A stretch of 64,000 nt of DNA, taken from assembly GCA_021613535.1 (NCBI GenBank), contig CP075493.1, positions 1,364,001 through 1,428,000 of the forward strand, read 5' to 3'. Position numbers and translations under genes: made by a program. Below are positions 35,653 to 46,736 of this stretch, in pieces (the stretch's first letter is position 1; every line of letters starts with the position of its first letter). The stretch comes from Adineta vaga. Its lineage: Eukaryota > Rotifera. Under the pieces are notes generated by a model. The model worked only from the letters and a program-made list of their open reading frames with translations, had not been told where the DNA came from and made no database searches.

Positions 35653-36767
35653 ATACAAGATTACATTTTTATACATTCATCGAAAGATATGATATGTGAT
35701 TGAGAACTTGTGTGATTTAAAAAAAATGAAACTAAAAGCAGTTATTAGTGGAAACATACTTCAAATTTGATGAGTCTCATACAAAACATTATCTTCTTCA
35801 ATCAACTATCCCAATTCATGATAACTTTCTGTTTTAAGTATTGATATTTTTTTCAAATAGTATTCTTTGATAAGACAAACTTAATGTTAAATTAAATAAA
35901 ATAGATTACTTAACAGTATAGAATACACATTAGCCCCTCAATATAGTATTTTTTCAAACCTTCGTTAACGTCATAAAGTCCGTTGGACTCACATTAAAAT
36001 TTTGTTTTATGTTTTCCTTCATTAGAGCACATTAATTATCTACTGGCTCATGATTTCTAACAGTTATATATTAAGCTGAAATGAGAAACAAAAGAATTCG
36101 TTCTATTCTAAATCGTTTATCAAAACTAAGAACGATAACAGAATGTTAATCATAGTTTTATACAAATTTTCGGTGAATTATTCAAAGTTTCTATCGAATC
36201 TCTACTCCGAATAACTCACAAAGAATAACTTTTACTAAATAAATATTTACCAAATCCTTTTCCGATGATCAATAACATTATGAACAAATAAAATCGCCTT
36301 TTATCTTCGATTCTTGTTCACCGATGACAACAAAAACTTAGAACAGACAATTTGTAATGAAGCACTGTTCCCAATGAAACAATTGTTTTCTCTTCTGTAT
36401 ATTTCTCTCTTTTTCAAGCGTTTTCTTCTGACTTATGAACCCACAAATGTGGAAATCGATAAGTAAAGTTACTAACTCATTAGACATTTATACAAAAGGA
36501 ATTTCGCCACATGATTTGAAAACTTTTTCTCGAAAAAAAACAAAACAAAAATACAAATTGCACAAATGACAATACAAATCAAACAAAAAGAAGAGAATTT
36601 TATACATTAACAAAAGCATTAAATTTTTGAATAATTTCTTCGAATAAAAAGAAAGAATGTTGTTCGATGAATAAGAGAAATAAATTTCAATAAAAATAGA
36701 ACATAGTAATACAGCACCGGATATCTACGAGAGATACAAAAAGTAAATGAATCGTCGAGAAAGAATT
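35653..36767. other. Intergenic DNA
   Basis: No supported exon, RNA or repeat. Confidence 0.5.
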
Positions 36768-37768
36768 TTATCTGAAAGATGGATAATATTTTTGTGAGAA
36801 AGATGATTGTCGATAATATGATGAAGTTCCTGGTTCATTTGTTAACATTGATAGATTGGAATTTTCTTGTGGAGAATTATACATTTGAGACATTTGATAT
36901 GGCTACAAAAGATAAAATAATAAAAAAATGATTTTCTGAACGAAAGATTCTCTCATTTACTGGATATGAATGTTGCTGATGATACGAAGGTGTTTGAGGA
37001 TAATTATAAATTTGTTGCATAGGATATTTCAATTGATTTGAAGTATGTTTATCTGACATTAGAAATGTTAATAAACCATCAACTGTTAAATAATCTTGAG
37101 GATTTGGACATGTTGGTAAGATAAATCGATCAAGTGTGGATAAATCAATATCTTTTAAATATAGAGAAAAATTTGAATCCGAATAAGGGATTAAATCCGA
37201 CGATTTCATTGGATTTTGTTGATGAGATGATGAAGGAAGTTTTTGTGATTGACCATTAACACTTACATTAATAACGGTACTTAATGTAAAATGATGAGTA
37301 GGAGGATGAATTGTTTGACCAGATGTATTGTTATTACTAGCACATTCGATATCAATTTTTTGAGTTAATTCAGCTTGAAATGGATAACATGATTGAAGAT
37401 GATTTTGTTCATTTTTAGAATTTAATAATAATGAATCTGTTTCATTGAGTTTTTGTTTTTTACGAATATGATTATTCGATGAATTTAATGAAGAAGTAAT
37501 TATAGTTTGATTTTCATTGAATTGATAATCTTCTAATGAACATTTTTCATCATAATACGCTTTTCGATTTGTATAGGACATTGATGGATGAACGTAATTT
37601 GTTTGTTGTTGTTGTTGTTGTTGTTGTTTTGACCATTCAAAATAATGATGATCAACAGGTGCTAATTGCTGTTGTGGAGGTGCTGTCATATTTCTAAAAA
37701 AGAAACAAAAATGATCAGTTTATTTCTTGAAAAATTTGATTTATTTAATAATAAACTTACATGGACAT
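36768..37768 (-). CDS. PolyQ, low-complexity nuclear-type protein
   Basis: Three exons that add up exactly to 291 codons plus stop: a mini-exon 37768-37761 (ATGTCCAT), 37693-36961 and 36902-36768. The mini-exon moves the start upstream of the Met at 37689 to give MSINMTAPPQQQ. The protein has a run of eight Gln (about residues 25-32), a basic patch HIRKKQKLNE that could be a nuclear localisation signal, and a conserved-looking segment LKDIDLSTLDRFILPTCPNP followed by DYLTVDGLLTFLM. Asn, Gln, Ser and Tyr dominate the C-terminus. No domain is recognised. It could be a transcriptional co-factor, but that is a guess from composition. Confidence 0.65.
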
Positions 37769-39339
37769 TTTTAATTAGTTGATCATTGATAGTGAAGGTG
37801 GTCAACCCACCATCACTTACAAAACGCTATTTTATTTGTATATGAGTATGTGTGTGTGTGTATATGCTGTTGTATGTGTATGTCGCGTTCAATCGATCAG
37901 TCACTCAGTCAGTCAGTCAATGAGTGTTTGTTGCTTCTTCTTCTTGTTCTTTCTTGGTGCGTCTCTTCTTTTTCTTATTCAGTCCGACAGAATAGTAATA
38001 GTAGTCATTGAAGAGGAGGGGTAGAAGACGCATTTTTTCGCTTCTCGCCACCATCCTCATGATCATGTGTATGTGAATGTATGTTGCCTCGTTGTCGACG
38101 AAAGATTTCAATATATTTATTTATTTATTTATATTGTCGTTGAATGGTTATAGTTCAATTTCTCCTTTTCTTTTTCTTTTAACGCCGACGTTTGCGTTTG
38201 TTTGATCAAAAGGAAGAGTACAGAAATGAGGAGAAGAAAAAAATCTATATATACATACAGTATGTTTGGAGTGGAGTGTCGCCTGAAGGGAAGAAAAAAA
38301 AGTCGCTCTGTATGTATGTACCCACGGATAGATAGATGAGAGAGGAACAAATCGTGTGAGAGCAGTGAACAAGAAAAGAGAAGTCGAGAGAGAGAGGTCT
38401 AGGACACCGGCGCAACTTCGGTAGATCTATTTTTATATATTAATATGCGTACACTACCCCTATCATATATATATAAGAACGCAAAAGGAATGAGACCGAT
38501 AGAGAGAAGGAAAAGAAGAAAAAAAAAGAAACAGATTTCTATATGTTTATAGACTATACAGCTCAATTCACAAAACGAGCTGGATGTATATTCTGTTCGC
38601 AGTATATAGAAAGTGTAGTGTCACCGATTTTTTTGTCGACAATAACAACAACAGCAAAACGAAGAAGGAGAAAAGAAGAAGGAGAATAAGAAAGACTATA
38701 CGAGCCACTATCAAGCTATCAAAAAAGAGCAAAGAAGAGAAAACTGATGATTATTGTCATAAGTTCTACTCGCACTTTTCTATCCTAATGTTCGCATATC
38801 TATTGATGAGGCAGATCGTGTGCTTTTTTTTTCTTCTCTTAACACGCAATAGATTTACTCATATGAAAGAAAAAAAACACATCCGAATGACTATGATTTT
38901 CTCACATAGATATTCAAGAAGAAAACTCAAACTATATAAAACTTATTTGTTATGAAAACGTTGATTTCCAGTTGATAAATATTAATTTTTCTGGAACAAT
39001 ACACATGTCAAAGTTAAATAAATATATGCATAAAAATAATTTCAAATGACAAGAAAATGATTAGAGACTTGTTCGATACTAATGATAATTATTTCATTCA
39101 TATATAATTTAAATCTAAAATGAAAAAAGAAATCTATTCATAAATAAAATAAGATTACAGGTGAACTAAATGTTATTCTTTTCATTATCATCGCTTCATG
39201 CTTCTCAATTAAACTTCTATGACATGTCTTCTTACTTTTTCTTCTATTTGCATTCGAGTTATTTCATTTGATGCAGATGTAAGTAACCAACCGGCAGTTC
39301 TCTTGGTATTTCTTGTTTGTTGCTTCTATACACTAAAAT
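37769..39339. other. Intergenic, low-complexity promoter-like region
   Basis: Contains (TG)n at 37847-37862, (CAGT)n at 37899-37918, (TTTA)n near 38114, and GA-rich stretches at 38385-38395 and 38640-38700. Frames open across 38584-38955 are Lys/Arg-rich from AAG repeats and I do not call them genes. This is probably the upstream region of the polyQ gene on one side and the peroxidase on the other. Confidence 0.45.
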
Positions 39340-40405
39340 ATGTTGTACAAAATAACAGTTTTTCGATATGTTATGATCATTCTTTCATATTTGATGATTC
39401 ACCAAACGAACGGTGAAAATTCGAGTAAGTTATTTTTAAAAGAATTCCCATTCGAAAAATATCAATTGAATATGAATAGATAAACAAGCTTTTACAAATT
39501 GTATTCAATCAAATATTAATGAGAATATTTATGATTATTCATCATATGATATTCAAGATGAGAAAAAAGAAGATCAAATTTCATTAGAGAAATATCAAGG
39601 TGAAATTTGAAGATATTTCTAACGAAAAAACTTCTCTTGTTTTCTTTAGGAAAAGTTTTATTAATTGTTATAACAGCAACCTATTGTCAATATACTCTTC
39701 AATATCCATATTTAAATCAGTTGAAAACCTATTATAAATCGACTAATTTTGAAATACTTGCATTTCCTTGTAATCAATTTGGTTTAGTAAGATTGAATTT
39801 TTTTGAAAATATAACTTTGATCTTTTGTGTTTGATCTTAAAGCAAGAACCGGGTGTAACAGGTGAAGAAATTCTCAATGGTATTCGATTTATTCGACGTA
39901 AGTTCTATCGAATTGGATTTCAAATACAATTTGATTTATTTTTTAGCTGGAAATAATTATATACCGAATTTTCCCATGTTTGAAAGATCTGATGTAAATG
40001 GATATGATGAACGTCCATTATTTACCTATTTAAAAGTAAGTTTCTCTAAGAAATACAGTTGAAATATATGTACATGTTCGGTTTTAAAGAAACAATGTCC
40101 ATCACCTATTGATGAATTTCATCCTTGGCCGAATATTACTTATGCACCAATACGTTCAAACGATTTACGATGGAATTTTGAAAAGGTATTTAATATGATT
40201 GATGTATTCGAAATTTTGTTTTTTTTATTCTTAGTTTTTAATTGATCAAAATGGTCGTCCGATAAAACGATTTGCATCAAATGTTACTCCGTTAGAATTG
40301 ATTCCTTATATTGATGAAGTCATAACAATAAAACATCGACATAATCAAGCATCATTATTATCTCGACAGTTAAATGAATTGCTCATCGATGAAAATGATT
40401 TCTAA
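39340..40405 (+). CDS. Glutathione peroxidase, secreted GPx3-like, Cys form
   Basis: Thiol peroxidase that reduces peroxides. Start chosen at 39340 because it gives a signal peptide (MLYKITVFRYVMIILSYLMI) spliced to NKQAFTNCIQSN. Exons: 39340-39424, 39480-39600, 39651-39786, 39843-39897, then three more to TAA at 40403. Family blocks are SLEKYQGKVLLIVITATYCQ, FPCNQFGLQEPG, PGNNYIPNFPMFERSDVNG and LRWNFEKFLIDQNGRPIKRF, which cover the catalytic Cys, Gln, Trp and Asn. The catalytic position is Cys (ATYCQY) where vertebrate GPx3 has selenocysteine, so no UGA recoding is needed. Confidence 0.88.
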
Positions 40406-41354
40406 ATATTTATATATCGATACAAGAAATTTTCTTTTTTGAAAATAAACTAACAAAATATGATATCAATCTGTTATTTATAAGAATAATGTCAAATTAT
40501 TGATAGAGACGATTTGAAAGATATCATCTTTTAGACATCCTGAAGTTTGCTTTACAAAGGAAACGAAAACTTGTATTTCGTTCTATCAATATCATTGAGT
40601 ACTTCACATAAGCCTCGTTTATCAAACTATACGTTCGTGAAGAGAAAAAATAGAAGTATAGTCTTCCGTCATTCATCAAATATATTTTCTTTTAATTTCT
40701 GTCTCATGTTAAATCAATCAATAGATATTAACAATCATTTAAAATACATTACCTGTAATCGAAGCAATCAATTATTGTTTGATGCGCAAATTTAGGTAAA
40801 CATCGATTGAGAAGTTAAAGAATGTTTGATAAGTTTTTAACTAAATAACACAATTTTCTTTACAATTTTATCAGTTAGTATGACAGACAAACTGCGAAGT
40901 AATTCTGGGCGAGTGTACTATTCGTCAAAGAAATGAAAAAATTGATATAATAAAAAATATTCCTACTTTTTCTTTGCTGACTTTTACCTTGATAAGTGTT
41001 TTTCATGTGCTATTTATACTATTTGACTTGTTTCTGTAGACCATTGCCGAGGAGATTTAGTTAAAGCAAATTATAGTTCAGAAGATCAGTCATGACTTCA
41101 AGTTAAAATATTAGAGTTTGTAGACAACATTCTCCAAGGAAGGCAAAGGTAAATTTTATTTTCTTAAATGAATCTATTTTTGAACAAATTGTAAGTTTCC
41201 CATGATTTGTTTACAACGTTTGTTATAAATCGATGATAGATATAAAAGTAGAAAGTTATGAAACTATTTTATTACGATAGGATTAAACTGAATTTCAGTA
41301 TCAATTTTTATTTATTGATTACCTATGGTAGTTTTGTTATAATACGAATTGTAG
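40406..41354. other. Intergenic, possible coding relic
   Basis: At about 41040-41150 the plus strand reads HCRGDLVKANYSSEDQS, a TGA, then LQVKILEFVDNILQGRQR before GTAAAT. This looks like a decayed exon or the 5' untranslated exon of the next gene. Nothing else seen. Confidence 0.3.
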
Positions 41355-44069
41355 ATGTTTATTCTAAAGATGTACCAATGGATTCTACTGTACGTTTTAT
41401 TTAGTCCATTATGGTTTCAATATAGTGGAGCAACTTGGCCTCAATCTAATTCATCAAATATTCAATTACTTGGTCTATTTTCAGATTCACCAAATGCATC
41501 AGAAGCTGAAATAACTCTATTATCCGTACATTCTCGAGCGATGTTTCAAGCAGCAATGGTACTTGCTCAACGGTATAATATAACTGTTGATAAACAACTT
41601 ATTGGATGGCAAACAACACAAACTAGAAGCAATGCTATATATGCTCTAAGTAGTGTCTGTCAAGGTGTATCTATATCGAACACAATTGGTATTGTAGGTC
41701 CAGAATTATCCAGTGAAGCACATACGATTGGTGCTTTTGCGAAAACAATCGGTATACCAGTTATATCTTATTCTGCAACTGATCCGACTTTATCCGATCG
41801 AATTATTTATCCTACTTTTCATCGGACAGTTCCTTCAGATACTACAATAGCATTAGCAATCGTACAATTATTTGTTCGATTTGGTTGGACATCATGTATT
41901 ATTATTTATCAAAATGACGCATTTGGATCGAATGGTGCAGATGTAATTAGTGATGCATTTAATGAAAATAATTTATCAGTTGTTCAAACATTAGTATTTG
42001 ATATTGCTACACAACAAATTCGAGGTAACTTAAAAGATATTTTAACTAGTAGTCCAAGTCGAATCGTATTACTATGGGCAGTATCTTCACATACATCTTT
42101 AATTTTACAAAATGCACTTGATAATAATCTACTTGGTCCGCAATTTCTTTGGATTTTAAGCTCACCTATAGTGTTGAATACATTCAATCAAACATTTCAT
42201 CCGAATTTAATCGGAATACTCACTGTTGAACCTGCTGTTGGAACTATGGTTGATGCATCAGTCAATACTACACTATTGAATTCTGCATACGATATTTGGC
42301 AACAATATGAACCTGAAACGTTCCCTGGAGCAGCGAACGTTGATAATTATGCACTCTTCGCATTTGATGCTGCTTGGTCATTAATTCAATCATTGCAAAA
42401 CTATTGCTCATCATTAACTAATATATCTTCTTCTTCATCTTGTTTGCCAGTTATTACCTCGACATTCTGTTTTGATTATCGTTTTGTTAATCCTGATGGA
42501 TTTCTCAGTACAATCGATGCTACTAGCTTTCTTGGAGTATCGGGTTTAGTACGATACAGTAATAAAGTAACCAATAGAATCGATGGTAATTTTTTTATGA
42601 TACGAAATATTCAACCTTCTTCGGATGGTATTGATTATATATCGGTTTTGAAATGGGTTGATACAACGGGATGGAAAACGTATACAAAAACAAATGCTAT
42701 TGTATGGCCTAATAATACATTGATCCCACCTACTGGTTTTCCAAAACTTTCTGGAGTTAAATTACGAATTGGTGTTATACGATCACCTCCATTTCTCATG
42801 ATGAAAAATTTAATCGATGCATCGGGAAAGAATGTAATACAAATGGTTGGTTTTATTCCTGATCTTATTGATCGTTTACAAAGTACTACAGGACTCATTC
42901 CTGAAATCATATTAGCTCCATTAAATCAAACATATGGAGGAATGATTCAAGCAGTAATCAATGATGTTTATGATATTGTCGTAGGAGATGTGACTGTAAC
43001 TGCTGCACGAAGGGAAATTGTCGATTTTTCAACAACAATCTACGATAATACTTTTAGTGTCATTGTTCGACAAACTTCATCTGTCGAACTGGACTATTTC
43101 TCCTATTTGCGACCATTTTCACTTAATCTTTGGTTAACACTATTAGTGGCTTGTATCTATGCTGCTGTTTTGTTCTGGATATTAGAACGAAAAGTGAATG
43201 ATGCATTACGAGACAAATCAATTCTTTCATCAATATCACTGAGTATCTGGTATTCTTTAGGTACCGTTTTTGGTTATGGTGTAGAATTTGCTGTACAAAC
43301 AGCTGCTGGACGTTTATTAACACTCGGTTTATATATGTTAAGTATGATTTTAGTAGCAACATATACTGCAAATTTAGCATCTGATTTAACATTATTAAAA
43401 TCCAAGGGCATTATTTCTGGTATTGATGATGTGAAGAATGGAAAAGTTCCATTTAGTCGTGTAGGTATTCTTGTAAACTCCTCGTTTGAAGATTACTTTT
43501 TACGTGAAGTTTCTTCGGGAAGTCGAAATTATTATCCAATAAAAACACAAGACGAAATCTATACTAGTTTATTTTACAATTATATTGATGCATCAATTAT
43601 GGATACGGGACTTTTACAATATGCTACGAATACATTATATTGTAATTTATCATTAGCTGGAACAACTTTTAATCCGAATTCGTATGCTATTGTAATTCCG
43701 AAACAATGGTTGTACACAAGAACACTTGATGTAAGTATTTTATCTCTGAAGGAATTCGGCGTGTTAGATGAATTGAAGACGAAATGGTTTGCAGGAAGTA
43801 CTTGTTCAGATTCGTCATCCTCGAATGAATCTACTGGTATTAGTATTGAAACAGTATGTGGTTTATTTCTTACTTTTGCGATTATTAGTATACTATCATT
43901 ATTATTATTCGTATGGACGAAACGATTAAGTTTGAAAGATCATTTATTACAAGTTACACATCGGAAAAATTTAGAAAGGAAAAATGCAGATCTGGTTGCT
44001 GTTGGAACAGTTTCAAATCGAATTCGTAGTCAATCCTTTCAAGAATCGATTTTTAATATACGCATGTAA
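41355..44069 (+). CDS. Ionotropic glutamate receptor with K+-channel-like pore (AvGluR1-like)
   Basis: A single-exon, 904-residue ligand-gated channel. The signal peptide starts at Met1 or more likely Met6 (MYQWILLYVLFSPLWFQYSG). An ANF-type N-terminal domain follows (IGIVGPELSSEAHTIGAF), then the ligand-binding lobe (LRIGVIRSPPFLMM) with the agonist-binding Arg in VTAARREIVDFS (residues 552-553), M1 at about 589-611, a pore loop WYSLGTVFGYGVEF (TVFGYG at 637-642), M3 with ATYTANLAS (669-676; SYTANLA in animal iGluRs), second lobe YIDASIMDTGLLQY, and M4 at about 833-855. Adineta vaga AvGluR1 is known to be a glutamate receptor with a K+ selectivity signature. This gene has the same kind of filter. 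The absence of introns is unusual in this window. Confidence 0.92.
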   Translation: MFILKMYQWILLYVLFSPLWFQYSGATWPQSNSSNIQLLGLFSDSPNASEAEITLLSVHSRAMFQAAMVLAQRYNITVDKQLIGWQTTQTRSNAIYALSSVCQGVSISNTIGIVGPELSSEAHTIGAFAKTIGIPVISYSATDPTLSDRIIYPTFHRTVPSDTTIALAIVQLFVRFGWTSCIIIYQNDAFGSNGADVISDAFNENNLSVVQTLVFDIATQQIRGNLKDILTSSPSRIVLLWAVSSHTSLILQNALDNNLLGPQFLWILSSPIVLNTFNQTFHPNLIGILTVEPAVGTMVDASVNTTLLNSAYDIWQQYEPETFPGAANVDNYALFAFDAAWSLIQSLQNYCSSLTNISSSSSCLPVITSTFCFDYRFVNPDGFLSTIDATSFLGVSGLVRYSNKVTNRIDGNFFMIRNIQPSSDGIDYISVLKWVDTTGWKTYTKTNAIVWPNNTLIPPTGFPKLSGVKLRIGVIRSPPFLMMKNLIDASGKNVIQMVGFIPDLIDRLQSTTGLIPEIILAPLNQTYGGMIQAVINDVYDIVVGDVTVTAARREIVDFSTTIYDNTFSVIVRQTSSVELDYFSYLRPFSLNLWLTLLVACIYAAVLFWILERKVNDALRDKSILSSISLSIWYSLGTVFGYGVEFAVQTAAGRLLTLGLYMLSMILVATYTANLASDLTLLKSKGIISGIDDVKNGKVPFSRVGILVNSSFEDYFLREVSSGSRNYYPIKTQDEIYTSLFYNYIDASIMDTGLLQYATNTLYCNLSLAGTTFNPNSYAIVIPKQWLYTRTLDVSILSLKEFGVLDELKTKWFAGSTCSDSSSSNESTGISIETVCGLFLTFAIISILSLLLFVWTKRLSLKDHLLQVTHRKNLERKNADLVAVGTVSNRIRSQSFQESIFNIRM

Positions 44070-44335
44070 AATTATTTGTATTTTAAAACGGATTTAAATA
44101 TATTATAGAAGTTTGAAAAAAAGTTTTTTCAGAATTAGATTTTGAAGATAATGAAGTATAGGTTCTAGTTTGGAAAAAAAAATCGAATATGAGAAGATCA
44201 AATTTATTTTATCTAAAATATAAGTGTTTTACATATAACTAAACCTTATACAGATGAAAAAATTATAACAAATATAGAAAAAAAACGGAAGAATTTGATG
44301 TAATGAGTGTTATTATCATTATTGATATACATGTT
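44070..44335. other. Convergent 3' regions
   Basis: Separates the glutamate receptor (+) from the NHL gene (-); AT-rich, nothing else seen. Confidence 0.5.
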
Positions 44336-45757
44336 CTAATTTGCATGATAGATAACTCGTTCGTATGTACTGCCAGTAGCAGTAACACTGCCACATCTGT
44401 ATCCACCACTTGATTGTGTATGCCAACATAATCGATAATTCGAATTTATCCCTGCCGTATCACAGCTACTACGAGTTACTGAATCAGTATTATTAACAAA
44501 ACCCCACGAATACGAATCAGAATAATACCATCCAACACCATTAGCCACATGTGTACAACTTGAAATTGTACTACAATTATAAAGAACATCATTGCGAAGA
44601 CCCATTGCAGCTACTGACAGATTTTGGCCAATTGGACGACAACCTAACATCAGTTTTGCTTTGTAACATGTGCTTAAAATTGTGATAATTAAACTTGAAT
44701 TTAATCCAATACTATAATTTCCATTATAGCACAGAGACCAATCATTGGATAATGTTCTTGGATCAAAATTAATTTTCACGCCAGTTATCAATGTGGCTAC
44801 AATAAAGAAAAATATCCGATTATAGTTAGGAACAAATCTTTCAGTACTATTTTATTCTGTATTGAACTTACCATTACTAGCAGAAAAATCGAATTTTTGA
44901 ATTCGATTATTTCCTCGATCACTAATAAACATATTTCCATCACTATCAAAACTCATACTCCATGGATTCGATAATTGACTAGCTGTTGAGCCCGACAATC
45001 CAGAACATCCAACTAAACATATAAGAGCATTTGATCCCGATCGAACAATACGATGATTACCAGAATCGACAATATATAAATTTTTGTTTCCATCTAAAAC
45101 AATACCAGTTGGACAATGCAACGTTGTTGTCATATTTAATGATCCATTTCCAACGATCGTTATTGCATTCAATTTTTCATATCGAAATAATTGAATTCGA
45201 TTATTTCCACAATCTGCAACATATAAATCCAAAGTAGTATCCACAAATATTCCATGCGGATTGTTAAGTGTATATGAACTTGAACCAGGACTGCCTGTTC
45301 CACCAACAATAGTTAATCGATCAAATGTACGATTTAAACTTTTAGCAACAATTTGATGACGTTCATTTAAAGAACAATGAAGTATATTATTAATACTAAC
45401 AAATATATCTATACATTGTTGACACATATTCATTTCTGGTACTCGGTTTGTTGAATTTAATATAATTTCACTCACTCCACCGATTGAATGAAAAGTTTCA
45501 ACATATATTTCACCTGATGTTGTTTGAAAAAGACTTGATGAATTCACTAAATTAGTGGATATATTATGTATCAATGTAGAATTTTCTAAAGACCAGAAAA
45601 TAATTTGACCATTATTTTGATTCGAAACATAAATTGTATTATTTTGATTGATAAAAATATCATATGGTAATGGACCAATCATATTTATATCAGCAACTGT
45701 CGTAGCACTCACATTCCATATTGAATCCGAATATAATAACGGTTGAATAAGAAACGG
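44336..45757 (-). CDS. Secreted NHL-repeat protein with a Cys-rich C-terminal domain
   Basis: Two exons, 45757-44872 and 44796-44336, join in phase to 448 codons plus TAG; a signal-peptide exon must precede them. The first carries about six NHL beta-propeller repeats (YDIFINQNNTIYVSNQNNGQ, NPHGIFVDTTLDLYVADCGN, PTGIVLDGNKNLYIVDSGNH, PWSMSFDSDGNMFISDRGNN). The second is a Cys-rich domain (FDPRTLSNDWSLCYNG; LMLGCRPIGQNLSVAAMG; WGFVNNTDSVTRSSCDTAG; YRLCWHTQSSGGYRCG) found at the end of many bdelloid extracellular proteins. A candidate signal exon, MLFINSFNIWVIFMIIEQ, lies near 45975-45910, but its donor is weak. It is divergent from the NHL-polycystin gene, with which it shares the N-terminal propeller. 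Confidence 0.8.
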
Positions 45758-46164
45758 CTAAAAAAACAAGAAAGAAATGCATTATAAGATATCTCGTCGA
45801 TAGAGAGTTATTTCAGACTTCTCGGAAAGTAGAGCATTTAATTTTCTTTGATTGGTTATTCTAACTTTCCTCGGTATCTGAGATTTTATTATAAAAAGTT
45901 AAATTCTTTACCTAAAACTTGTTCTATAATCATAAAAATGACCCATATGTTGAAACTATTAATAAATAACATTATTAAGTTGAAGTGTTCAATGTAAACG
46001 ATCAAATAGAGAAATGAAATGAAAATAATATTTGTGTAAATTTTGACCTATTATTTTGCTCACTATTTATGAACAAAACAATTAATGATTTTCAGGAGAA
46101 TTGATCAAAAATCATAAATATTAGAACATAGGATTTGTTTGTATGTAAGTCATAATTTTTCTGT

Positions 46165-46211
46165 GTAAACAATCGAGAAAAAAGTTAGAATGATTTTTCT
46201 CGATTGTTTAC
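46165..46211. repeat. Perfect 18-bp inverted repeat
   Basis: GTAAACAATCGAGAAAAA (46165-46182) and its exact complement TTTTTCTCGATTGTTTAC (46194-46211) are separated by 11 bases. The pairing extends outward with mismatches (TTTTCTG against TAAGAAAA). Confidence 0.7.
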
Positions 46212-46541
46212 TAAGAAAATCGTTTTGTAAAGAAAAGAAAATACATGACTTGTATTGATATCAGTATTCTTTCAATGAAATCTTTTTCTGAACAAGAAAA
46301 TTCAATAATAAAAAGTCACAGTTTAATGTTGATCGATGATTGACGTCAATGTCTAATAGATTGAATTAATGGTTATATCAACAAACTTATCCATTGTTGA
46401 TGTGCTTCTCCGTAAGAGAATTAATTATTGACTATTGTTTCTACAAAAGCTTCCTTCGCGAAAGAAATAAAAGTTTGTTTTACCTGAATTTTTCCTACTC
46501 AGTTTCTCACCAACATTGTCTCCTATTTCTTATTCGATACA

Positions 46542-46598
46542 TTCATGTCTTTCAGAAATATTTTGATGAAAATCATAAAAATTTCTGAAAGACATGAA
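46542..46598. repeat. Perfect 18-bp inverted repeat
   Basis: TTCATGTCTTTCAGAAAT (46542-46559) and its exact complement ATTTCTGAAAGACATGAA (46581-46598) are separated by 21 bases. Different in sequence from the hairpin at 46165; lies about 140 bases upstream of the NHL-polycystin start codon. Confidence 0.7.
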
Positions 46599-46736
46599 AA
46601 AATGGACAAATAGAAAGATCGAAAGAAATATAAAGAAGATGTAAAAATCATATTAAAGTCATTTATTCTTCTTAACTTGTTTGATTACATGTCTTTATTG
46701 TGTACGTTACAAGTTGAAGAGTTTTAGTTCTTCACA

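Larger units (their letters stand above)
45758..46736. other. Divergent intergenic region with two perfect hairpins
   Basis: Lies between two divergent NHL genes. Holds the probable signal exon of the left gene and the hairpins at 46165-46211 and 46542-46598; otherwise AT-rich. Confidence 0.45.

Noticed and set aside
38584-38955. 123-codon Lys/Arg-rich open frame
   Set aside because: Created by AAG/GAA-rich simple sequence; no start context, splice partner or recognisable domain.
41355-41370. Upstream intron directly before the glutamate receptor start (TTGTAG|ATG)
   Set aside because: A 5' untranslated intron is possible, but no coding exon upstream keeps an open frame into it, so the gene is described as single-exon coding.
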